In this document: piece after piece, positions 36,097 to 42,571 of the stretch
Layout: every line of letters begins with the position of its first letter
How positions within the stretch are numbered: the stretch's first letter is position 1
Assembly (NCBI RefSeq): GCF_900108245.1
Contig: NZ_FNUY01000008.1
Location: 124,001-188,000 of the forward strand
DNA from: Allobosea lathyri
GTDB taxonomy: Bacteria > Pseudomonadota > Alphaproteobacteria > Rhizobiales > Beijerinckiaceae
DNA length: 64,000 nucleotides
Direction: 5' to 3'
Program-made: the position numbers and the translations under genes
The notes under the pieces: generated by a model
The model's database searches: none
The model's input: the letters and a program-made list of their open reading frames with translations, nothing else
What the model was told of the DNA's origin: nothing

Positions 36097-36615
36097 ATGC
36101 GCTTGAGAACCGCCGCATCCGCCCTGATTGCAGGAGCGCTTTGTCTCGCGGCGTCAGTGCTCCCGGCAGCCGCGCAGGAAGACCTTATCTTCAGGAAGTC
36201 GACGGTCTGGAAGATGTTGACCCCTGACGACAAGCTCGCCGTCTACGGCGTCGACGATCCCGTCGTCGAAGGCGTCGCCTGCCACTACACCATCCCCGAG
36301 AAGGGCGGCGTTTCCGGCATGTTCGGAGTCGCCGAGCAGGTCTCCGAGATCTCGCTGGCCTGCCGCCAGATCGGTCCGATCAAGTTCAAGGAAAAGGCCG
36401 ATCAGGGCGATGTCGTCTTCCGCGAGCGCCGTTCGCTGGTCTGGAAGAAGATGCAGATCGTGCGCGGCTGCGACGCCAAGCGCAACGTGCTGGTCTATCT
36501 GGTCTATTCGGACAAGCTGATCGACGGCTCGCCGCAGAACTCGACCTCGACCGTGCCGATCATGCCCTGGGGCGGCAATGGCGACGCGCCCAAATGCGCC
36601 GACTGGATCAAGTGA
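36097..36615 (+). CDS. creA: CreA family protein
   Basis: A 172-residue exported protein with a Sec signal peptide ending AAAQE and the full CreA domain: DLIFRKSTVWKMLTPDDKLAVYGVDDPVVEGVACHYT, GMFGVAEQVSEISLACRQIGP and the C-terminal PIMPWGGNG. CreA is conserved in Proteobacteria, in E. coli next to the CreBC two-component genes, but its function is unknown. GAGGAG precedes the ATG at 36097. No creBC genes are here. Confidence 0.92.
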   Translation: MRLRTAASALIAGALCLAASVLPAAAQEDLIFRKSTVWKMLTPDDKLAVYGVDDPVVEGVACHYTIPEKGGVSGMFGVAEQVSEISLACRQIGPIKFKEKADQGDVVFRERRSLVWKKMQIVRGCDAKRNVLVYLVYSDKLIDGSPQNSTSTVPIMPWGGNGDAPKCADWIK

Positions 36616-36624
36616 GGGAGCGGC

Positions 36625-36954
36625 TCACTCGCCGCAGGTGATGACCAGCGGCTGCTCGACCGATGCGGCCGGGCGGGCCTTCGACAGCGTGCCGGTGAAA
36701 TCCTCGCGGTCAGCGAGGCCATACGAGGCGGCCTTGGCGAAACCCTGCGCCTCGCACCAGGCGTCGGCGACGATCTTGCCGCATTCCGATTTGGTCGAGA
36801 GGCAGTCGGCGACGCCGTAGCCGTCGCTGGCGGGGATCAGGAAGGTGCGGTTGTCGCTTGCGGCGGCGGAGGTCTTCGTGGTCGGCAGGACCGAAAGCGA
36901 AACCCCGGCTCCGACGATTCCGAGCAGTCCGATGAGGGCGACGGCGCGGCGCAT
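36625..36954 (-). CDS. Small exported protein of unknown function
   Basis: A 109-residue protein with a signal peptide (VALIGLLGIVGAGVSLSVL) and a mature domain holding four cysteines: GVADCLSTKSECGKIVADAWCEAQGF and VITCGE. Their spacing suggests two disulphides in the periplasm. Comparable small exported proteins occur throughout Hyphomicrobiales without assigned function. Upstream is a candidate general-stress promoter (36989-37014). It is convergent with creA, ten bases away. Confidence 0.72.
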   Translation of the reverse strand: MRRAVALIGLLGIVGAGVSLSVLPTTKTSAAASDNRTFLIPASDGYGVADCLSTKSECGKIVADAWCEAQGFAKAASYGLADREDFTGTLSKARPAASVEQPLVITCGE

Positions 36955-37276
36955 TTGAGGTGTTTCCTAGCTGACCGGACGGGCTCGTAACCCTCGAATC
37001 GCGAGGATGGTTCCGCCGGGTTAAATTTACGTGAATTGCGTCACAATGATGTTGCACTGCAGCAAGTCGGGGCGCCCTCTTGACGCAAAGCCCGCATGCA
37101 GGCAATCAGTTTCTCATGACGCGAGCCGCCAACCCGATTTGCATTATTTGCCGCTAGCTTTCGCTGGCCGGCTGCTCACGTCCTCGTCCTGAAACGGAAA
37201 GACAGACAGCGCCCCGGCCAGCGGCCAGGATATGCTCGTCGTCACGCCTTTCGCCGTTTTGCCAGGACACTCTCCG
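36955..37276. other. 322-bp divergent intergenic region before cysS
   Basis: No gene is supported. The left part carries the stress-type promoter for the small exported protein. The middle is AT-rich (TTAAATTTACGTGAATTGCGTCACAA), and the right part leads into cysS. No T-box or other leader structure is visible. Confidence 0.5.
36989..37014 (-). promoter_or_regulatory. Candidate EcfG general-stress promoter
   Basis: On the minus strand GGAAC (37014-37010) and GGTT (36992-36989) are separated by 17 bases, about 35 bases upstream of the ATG at 36954. EcfG/RpoE2-type promoters read GGAAC-N16/17-CGTT, so only the least conserved base differs. Confidence 0.45.
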
Positions 37277-38815
37277 ATGTCGCCGACCTTGAGGCTCTAC
37301 AACACGCTGACCCGGACGAAGGAGGTTTTCGCCCCCATCGATCCGCTGAACGTGCGGATGTATGTCTGCGGCCCGACGGTCTATGACTACGCCCATATCG
37401 GCAATGCGCGCCCGGTCATCGTCTTCGACGTGCTCTACCGGCTGCTGCGGCATCTCTATGGCGCCGAGCATGTCACCTATGCCCGCAACCTCACCGACGT
37501 CGACGACAAGATCAATGCGCGTGCCGCCCGCGACTATCCCGGCCTGCCGCTGAACGAGGCGATCGCCAAGGTCACGGAAGGCACGACGGCGCAGTTCCAT
37601 GCCGATATCGGCGCACTCGGCAATCTGCCGCCCGACCAGGAGCCGCGCGCGACCGATCATATCGCCGAAATGCGCGACATCATCGAGCGGCTGGTGGCGC
37701 GCGGCGTCGCCTATGTCGCCGAGGAGCATGTGCTGTTCCATGTTCCGGCGGTCGAGCATCTCGGATCCGCGCCGAAATACGGCTCGCTGGCGCGCCGCCC
37801 GCTCGACGAGATGATCGCGGGCGCTCGCGTCGATGTCGCGCCCTACAAGCGCGATCCGATGGATTTCGTGCTCTGGAAGCCGAGCCGCGAGGGCATCGAC
37901 CCGGGCTGGTCGTCGCCTGCGGGCATCAGGACACCCGGCCGGCCGGGTTGGCACATCGAGTGCTCGGCCATGTCGATGGCAAAGCTGCTATCGCCCTTCG
38001 GCGGCGGCCTCACCTGCGACGATCCGGCCAAAAACGTCTTCGACATCCATGGCGGCGGCATCGATCTCGTCTTCCCGCACCATGAGAACGAGATCGCCCA
38101 GTCCTGCTGCGCCTTTGGCGGCGCGGACGGGGCAGGGCGCATGGCGAACTACTGGATGCATAACGGCTTCCTGCAGGTCGAAGGCGAGAAGATGTCGAAG
38201 AGCCTCGGCAACTTCGTGACGATCAACGAGTTGCTGGAAACCGAACAGTTCGGTGGGCGGAAATGGCCCGGCGAAGTGCTGCGGCTTGCCATGCTGAAGA
38301 CGCATTATCGCCAGCCGATTGATTGGACGGTGAAGGCGCTGGAGGAGGCGGAGAAGAAAATCGAACGCTACCGCCACACTCTGACAAAGTTCGGTGGTGG
38401 GAGAGCCGCCGCGCCCTCTTCGGCTGTTCTTGCGAGGCTTGCCGACGATCTTAATACCCATGGGGCGTTGACGGAGATCGACCGACTCGTAAGTGAAGCC
38501 AATGGCGGGATGCGGACATCCCCGGGGTCTGAAGCTGAGGTTCTCGCAACCAACGCTATCGCCGCAGATGTCCTAAGGTCGTCGCTCGCTCTGTTGGGGT
38601 TCGATTTCGCTGACCAGCCTCAAGGGGCTGTAAATGAACTCTTCGAACGCGAAGCCAACACCCTCATCGAAGCCCGACTCGAAGCCCGCCGCGCAAAAAA
38701 TTTCGCCGAATCCGACCGTATCCGCGACGAACTCGCGGCGATGGGTATTTCGCTCAAAGACGTGAAAGATCCGACAACCGGTAAATTGGATACGACTTGG
38801 GAGGTGAAGCGATGA
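37277..38815 (+). CDS. cysS: Cysteinyl-tRNA synthetase
   Basis: A 512-residue class I synthetase. The zinc Cys in [18 protein letters not shown] includes the HIGH-equivalent HIGN. A second zinc site is in WHIECSAM and HHENEIAQS, and the KMSKS loop is [12 protein letters not shown]. The ATG at 37277 gives the standard N-terminus ([16 protein letters not shown]). From about 38390 the codon use and GC drop compared with the first 1.1 kb, although the reading frame and family features ([34 protein letters not shown]) continue. The stop overlaps an ATG (ATGA), coupling it to the repeat-bearing DUF559 frame. Part of its 3' end is duplicated at 38979-39066. Confidence 0.95.
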   Translation: MSPTLRLYNTLTRTKEVFAPIDPLNVRMYVCGPTVYDYAHIGNARPVIVFDVLYRLLRHLYGAEHVTYARNLTDVDDKINARAARDYPGLPLNEAIAKVTEGTTAQFHADIGALGNLPPDQEPRATDHIAEMRDIIERLVARGVAYVAEEHVLFHVPAVEHLGSAPKYGSLARRPLDEMIAGARVDVAPYKRDPMDFVLWKPSREGIDPGWSSPAGIRTPGRPGWHIECSAMSMAKLLSPFGGGLTCDDPAKNVFDIHGGGIDLVFPHHENEIAQSCCAFGGADGAGRMANYWMHNGFLQVEGEKMSKSLGNFVTINELLETEQFGGRKWPGEVLRLAMLKTHYRQPIDWTVKALEEAEKKIERYRHTLTKFGGGRAAAPSSAVLARLADDLNTHGALTEIDRLVSEANGGMRTSPGSEAEVLATNAIAADVLRSSLALLGFDFADQPQGAVNELFEREANTLIEARLEARRAKNFAESDRIRDELAAMGISLKDVKDPTTGKLDTTWEVKR

Positions 38816-39618
38816 GCCGCCAACCTGCCCCCTCTCCCCTCGCGGGAGAGGGTTGGGGTGAGGGGGCGCGCGACGACAGCCGTGCAGCGCCAGCAAAGTC
38901 GCACCCCGGAAATGTCACGGCGCCCCCTCATCCGACCGCTGCGCGGCCACCTTCTCCCGCGAGGGGAGAAGGGAAACGCGACGAACCCGCGGCGATGGGC
39001 ATTGCGCTGAAGCATGGGCAGGGACGCCGCACGCGAGCCGACCACGACCTGAGAGGTGAAGCGATGAACCGCGACACAGCCCCCTCTCCCCTCGCGGGAG
39101 AGGGTTGGGGTGAGGGGGCGCGCGACGATAACCGTGCAGCGCCAGCAAAGTCGCACCCCGGAAATGTCACGGCGCCCCCTCATCCGACCGCTGCGCGGCC
39201 CCCTTCTCTCGCCAGGGGAGAAGGGGGGGACGGGTCGGCGCTTCAGCAGACCCTGAAAGGGCGTGCCCGCGCCATGCGCAAGGAGCCGACTGAGGCCGAG
39301 CGCAAGCTTTGGCATCTCGTGCGCGACCGGCGTTTCAGCGGATTCAAATTCCGTCGACAAGTACCCATCGGACGGTACATCGTGGATATCGCCTGTCTGG
39401 AGAAGCGCCTGATCGTCGAGGCAGATGGCGGTCAGCATGCTGAGAACAAGCACGATATCGTGCGGGATGCTTGGCTGAAGGCGCAGGGCTTCCGCATTCG
39501 GCACTTCTGGAATGCCGACATTCTCCAGCGTCCAGACGAACTGCGTGACACGCTTTGGCACGATCTTGACGACGTTGCCCGTATTGAGCCGACAGAGACG
39601 GCGGAGTTTAGATCATGA
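38812..39618 (+). CDS. DUF559 endonuclease-like protein with two repeat-encoded segments upstream
   Basis: The C-terminal 115-125 residues are a DUF559 domain (restriction-endonuclease-like fold): [50 protein letters not shown] and a VLKAQGFR-type end, with the core Asp/Glu. From ATG 38812, which overlaps the cysS stop and has a perfect GGAGGTG six bases upstream, the frame first reads two 147-bp palindromic repeats ([12 protein letters not shown]...PSPARGEG). Starts at 39064 (GAGGTG upstream) or 39274 (no ribosome site) would shorten it to 184 or 114 residues. DUF559 proteins are small, often mobile and of unclear function. The true start is unproven. Confidence 0.6.
   Translation: MSRQPAPSPLAGEGWGEGARDDSRAAPAKSHPGNVTAPPHPTAARPPSPARGEGKRDEPAAMGIALKHGQGRRTRADHDLRGEAMNRDTAPSPLAGEGWGEGARDDNRAAPAKSHPGNVTAPPHPTAARPPSLARGEGGDGSALQQTLKGRARAMRKEPTEAERKLWHLVRDRRFSGFKFRRQVPIGRYIVDIACLEKRLIVEADGGQHAENKHDIVRDAWLKAQGFRIRHFWNADILQRPDELRDTLWHDLDDVARIEPTETAEFRS
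38827..38973. repeat. 147-bp palindromic repeat, copy 1
   Basis: The left hairpin CCCTCTCCC/GGGAGAGGG and the right hairpin CCTTCTCCC/GGGAGAAGG flank an inner pair GAGGGGGCGC/GGCGCCCCCTC, so the element can fold into a three-armed structure. It equals 49 codons with no stop in the frame reading [10 protein letters not shown]. Copies 2 and 3 have exactly the same length. Confidence 0.93.
38979..39066. repeat. Decayed duplicate of the cysS 3' end
   Basis: CGACGAACCCGCGGCGATGG here matches CGACGAACTCGCGGCGATGG at 38725 in cysS. The following bases keep the phase (ATTGCGCTGAAG versus ATTTCGCTCAAA), and the end AGGTGAAGCGATGA is identical to the cysS stop region. The offset is 252-254 bases throughout. 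The middle has diverged. With copy 1 and copy 2 of the 147-bp repeat it forms a tandem duplication. Confidence 0.8.
39079..39225. repeat. 147-bp palindromic repeat, copy 2
   Basis: Same length and frame as copy 1, with a few substitutions (for example S to N and P to L in the translated frame). The flank GCGATGAACCGCGACACAG just upstream, with an in-frame ATG at 39064, is repeated before copy 3. Confidence 0.93.
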
Positions 39619-39731
39619 CCCCCACCCCGAAAATCCGCCGCGCCGGTGCGCTCTCCGTCGCCATGAAGCTCGTCATGCTCGCCATGGTGATGCCCAAGGT
39701 ACTGCGTTATCGCATGAGGATCAGGCGATGA
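39615..39731 (+). CDS. Possible 38-residue protein between the DUF559 gene and cimA
   Basis: A short open frame [18 protein letters not shown]... ending RMRIRR. Its ATG overlaps the DUF559 stop (ATGA) and its stop overlaps the cimA ATG (ATGA), with GGAG eight bases before the start. It is basic and Met-rich with a short hydrophobic stretch (VMLAMVM). It may mainly serve to couple translation between its neighbours. No family is recognised, and chance cannot be excluded. Confidence 0.35.
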   Translation: MTPTPKIRRAGALSVAMKLVMLAMVMPKVLRYRMRIRR

Positions 39732-41500
39732 ACCGCGACACAGCCCCCTCTCCCCTCGCGGGAGAGGGTTGGGGTGATGCGGCGCGCGACGATAGCCGTG
39801 CAGCGCCAGCAAAGTCGCAACCCGGAAACGTCACGGCGCCCCCTCATCCGACCGCTGCGCGGCCACCTTCTCCCGCCAGGGGAGAAGGGAAGGGGGCGGG
39901 GCTTGTTCCTGCCCGCGTCCATCTCTTCGACACGACGCTGCGCGACGGCGCGCAGACGACCGGCGTCGATTTCTCGCTCGACGACAAGCGCGCCGTCGCC
40001 GGCATGCTGGACAGGCTCGGCATCGACTATGTCGAAGGCGGCTATCCCGGCGCCAACCCGCTCGATACCGCATTCTTCGCGCAAAAGCCGACGAACGCTG
40101 CGAAGTTCGCCGCCTTCGGCATGACCAAGCGCGCCGGCCGCTCGGCCTCCAATGATCCAGGCATCGCCGCCCTGCTGGAGGCGAAGGCCGACGTCATCGT
40201 TTTCGTGGCCAAGGCGTCCGACTATCAGGTCCGCGTCGCGCTCGAGATTTCGCTGGAAGACAATCTCGCCGGCATCCGCGAAAGCGTCGAGGCTGCGAAA
40301 GCTGCGGGCCGCGAGGTCATGCTCGATTGCGAGCATTTCTTCGATGGCTACAAGGCCAATCCCGACTACGCGCTGGCCTGCGCTCGCGCCGCGTTCGATG
40401 CCGGTGCGCGTTGGGTCGTGCTCTGCGACACGAATGGCGGAACCCTGCCGCAGGAGGTCGCGGCCATCGTCGCCGAGGTCGCCAAGACCGTGCCGGGCGA
40501 CAATCTCGGCATCCACGCCCATGACGATTGCGGCTGCGCCGTCGCCAATTCGCTGGCCGCCGTCGAGGCCGGCGTGCGCCAGATCCAGGGCACGCTGAAC
40601 GGATTGGGCGAGCGCTGCGGCAACGCCAATCTCGTGACGCTGATCGGCGCTCTGAAGCTCAAGGACCGATATCGCGAGCGCTTCTCGATCGGCGTCGGCG
40701 AGGCGCAGCTCTCCGAACTCACCCATGTCTCGCGTGCGCTCGACGAAATGCTGAACCGCGCGCCCAACCGCCATGCGCCCTTCGTCGGAGCCTCGGCCTT
40801 CGCCACAAAGGCCGGCATCCACGCCTCGGCCGTGATGAAGGACCCGCGCACCTATGAGCATGTCGCGCCGGAGGCGACCGGCAATCTGCGGAAGGTGCTG
40901 ATCTCCGATCAGGGCGGCAAGTCGAATCTCGTCGCGGAACTTGAGCGTATTGGCGTCACGCTTGGCCGCGACGACCCGCGGCTGACGCGGGTGCTTGACG
41001 AGGTCAAGGAGAAGGAGGCGCAGGGCTATGCTTTCGAGGGTGCCGACGCATCCTTCTTCCTGCTCGCCAAACGCATCATGGGTGAGGTGCCCACCTATTT
41101 CGAGATCGAGCGCTTCGCCGTGAATGTCGAGCGCCGTCACAATGCGCTGGGCGAACTCGTCACCTTTTCCGAAGCGATCGTGAAGGTGAAAGTCGGTGAC
41201 GAGGTGCTGATCTCGGCGGCCGAAGGCGCGTCCGGCCCGGTGAATGCACTCGACGTCGCATTGCGCAAGGACCTCGGCCGCTATCAGTCGCTGATCGAGG
41301 GATTGCGCCTGGTCGACTACAAGGTGCGCATCTTCCAGGGCGGCACCGACGCCGTCACCCGCGTCCTGATCGAATCCGCTGACGAGACCGGCGAGCGTTG
41401 GACCACGGTGGGGGTGAGCGCCAACATCATCGACGCGTCGTTCCAAGCGCTGGTCGACTCGATCACCTACAAGCTGGTGAGGGCAGGGGCCACGGCCTGA
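39728..41500 (+). CDS. cimA: (R)-citramalate synthase with a repeat-encoded N-terminal extension
   Basis: A 590-residue HMG-CoA-lyase-type synthase that condenses pyruvate and acetyl-CoA to citramalate, a pyruvate route to isoleucine. Family sequence starts at about residue 62 with VHLFDTTLRDGAQTTG (metal-binding Asp and catalytic Arg). IHAHDDCGCAVANS supplies the metal histidines, and QGTLNGLGERCGNANL and the regulatory C-terminal domain follow. The first 55-60 residues come from the third 147-bp repeat. No ATG, GTG or TTG lies between the repeat and the essential DTTLRDG motif, so the start must lie in or before the repeat. ATG 39728 with GAGGA upstream is best. Homologues lack this extension as far as I know. 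Confidence 0.88.
   Translation: MNRDTAPSPLAGEGWGDAARDDSRAAPAKSQPGNVTAPPHPTAARPPSPARGEGKGAGLVPARVHLFDTTLRDGAQTTGVDFSLDDKRAVAGMLDRLGIDYVEGGYPGANPLDTAFFAQKPTNAAKFAAFGMTKRAGRSASNDPGIAALLEAKADVIVFVAKASDYQVRVALEISLEDNLAGIRESVEAAKAAGREVMLDCEHFFDGYKANPDYALACARAAFDAGARWVVLCDTNGGTLPQEVAAIVAEVAKTVPGDNLGIHAHDDCGCAVANSLAAVEAGVRQIQGTLNGLGERCGNANLVTLIGALKLKDRYRERFSIGVGEAQLSELTHVSRALDEMLNRAPNRHAPFVGASAFATKAGIHASAVMKDPRTYEHVAPEATGNLRKVLISDQGGKSNLVAELERIGVTLGRDDPRLTRVLDEVKEKEAQGYAFEGADASFFLLAKRIMGEVPTYFEIERFAVNVERRHNALGELVTFSEAIVKVKVGDEVLISAAEGASGPVNALDVALRKDLGRYQSLIEGLRLVDYKVRIFQGGTDAVTRVLIESADETGERWTTVGVSANIIDASFQALVDSITYKLVRAGATA
39743..39889. repeat. 147-bp palindromic repeat, copy 3, inside cimA
   Basis: Same length and same translated frame as copies 1 and 2, reading [16 protein letters not shown] onward. 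Its upstream flank GCGATGAACCGCGACACAG repeats that of copy 2, so the cimA start codon itself appears to have come with the repeat. Confidence 0.93.
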
Positions 41501-41563
41501 ACACGGCTCGGCAGAGCCGAAGTCGGAGCGGCTCGCCGAGTCTGCCGTTCATGCTCGGAACCA

Positions 41564-41674
41564 CGTCGTCATCCTGGACAAGCGGCTAAGACGCGCAGCT
41601 CCGGGATCCATCGTAAAGCTCCGGAACCCTAGGATGGATCCCGGGTCGACCTGCGGTCGCCCAGGATGACGGCG
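41564..41674. repeat. Dispersed palindromic repeat (REP-like), copy 2
   Basis: A diverged copy of the element at 17419: CGTCATCCTGG pairs with CCAGGATGACG, and inner TCCGGGATCCATC and GATGGATCCCGG pair with each other. It lies just downstream of cimA in the gap before a convergent small gene and may act as a terminator for both. Confidence 0.82.
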
Positions 41675-41709
41675 CGTTTCTCAGACCGAACAGCATGCTC
41701 TAAGAACCA

Positions 41710-41919
41710 TCAATGATTGCGCTTGTCTCCGCCCGTGCGGAAGATGGCCTGGATGTCGTGCGTCGCCTCGGCATAGCGCAGAATATTCAGCCGGTCCTCT
41801 GCGGAAACGGCGCGAAACAAGGCGACGAGCGCTTTCTCGTCATTGGATAGCTCGTCGATTTGAGCGGGCACTGGCGGGCGCCCGCGTCCCTTGTCCTGTT
41901 TGACCATCTGATCCGGCAT
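41710..41919 (-). CDS. Small hypothetical protein
   Basis: A 69-residue charged protein: a basic N-terminus (MVKQDKGRGRPPVPAQ) then a helical part ELSNDEKALVALFRAVSAEDRLNILRYAEATHDI. It may be a small cytoplasmic or DNA-associated protein; no family is recognised. The ATG at 41919 is preferred over a start 21 codons upstream, whose residues look non-coding. Supported only by codon use and helix pattern. Confidence 0.5.
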   Translation of the reverse strand: MPDQMVKQDKGRGRPPVPAQIDELSNDEKALVALFRAVSAEDRLNILRYAEATHDIQAIFRTGGDKRNH

Positions 41920-42055
41920 GCATCGACGCTTTCGATCATTGCGTTCAGATGGTCTACGCACCGACCCCACTTCTGGTTTCATCGGCGGGCCGGATTTGCG
42001 ACCCCGGACAGGCGCTATTTTGTTGCCGGACCGGCATGGAGGCCTTTGAAGGGCC

Positions 42056-42406
42056 TCACTCGGTCAGGCGGATCGTCCGTTCCTTGCAGAGATCCATGCT
42101 TTCGGCATCGCTTTCGGCATCGTCGCTGAATTTCGCGAGCACGAAATAGTTGCAGCCATTTGGCTTGTTGAGCTTGATCGAAGCGCTTTTCCCCGGAGCC
42201 AGCGGCTTGTCGAGCTTTCCGACGAGCCGTGACTGATCGCCTGTTGTCGCGACTTCGAACGTCGTCAGGGGCGCGGCGCGCATGTTGGTGATCTTGATCT
42301 GCGCCGGCGGCTTGGCCTGCTGCGCGGCGGCCGGAGCCACGGCGAATACCAGTCCGGCGCAGAGGCCGGTCAGCCCGGCAGCGATAACTCTTTGAAGTTT
42401 CGTCAT
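42056..42406 (-). CDS. Exported hypothetical protein
   Basis: A 116-residue protein with a Sec signal peptide ending AAAQQ and a beta-rich mature part: IKITNMRAAPLTTFEVATTG, KPLAPGKSASIKLNK and CNYFVLAKFSDD...MDLCKERTIRLTE. The two cysteines could form a disulphide. The pattern resembles small periplasmic Ig-like domains found in Hyphomicrobiales without known function. The ATG at 42406 starts the signal peptide. It is divergent from the ABC exporter gene. Confidence 0.72.
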   Translation of the reverse strand: MTKLQRVIAAGLTGLCAGLVFAVAPAAAQQAKPPAQIKITNMRAAPLTTFEVATTGDQSRLVGKLDKPLAPGKSASIKLNKPNGCNYFVLAKFSDDAESDAESMDLCKERTIRLTE

Positions 42407-42571
42407 TGTTTCGTCCCCGTAGCGAGCTTTGTGCTCTCCCATTCGCCATCTGACACCGCGCTTTCGGCGAGAGCAAGGCAAGCGGCCCATGCACGCCGCC
42501 CCCGATACGGGACGGCATGCATTCCCCGGCGATTGCGCCTATATGAACCCGCCAACTGGAATCGTTTCAAG

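Noticed and set aside
38827..39889. The three 147-bp repeats as a CRISPR array
   Set aside because: Repeats are far too long, spacers are unequal and coding, and no cas genes are present.
39707..41446. A 579-codon minus-strand frame opposite cimA
   Set aside because: It is an antisense shadow; cimA carries the family motifs throughout.
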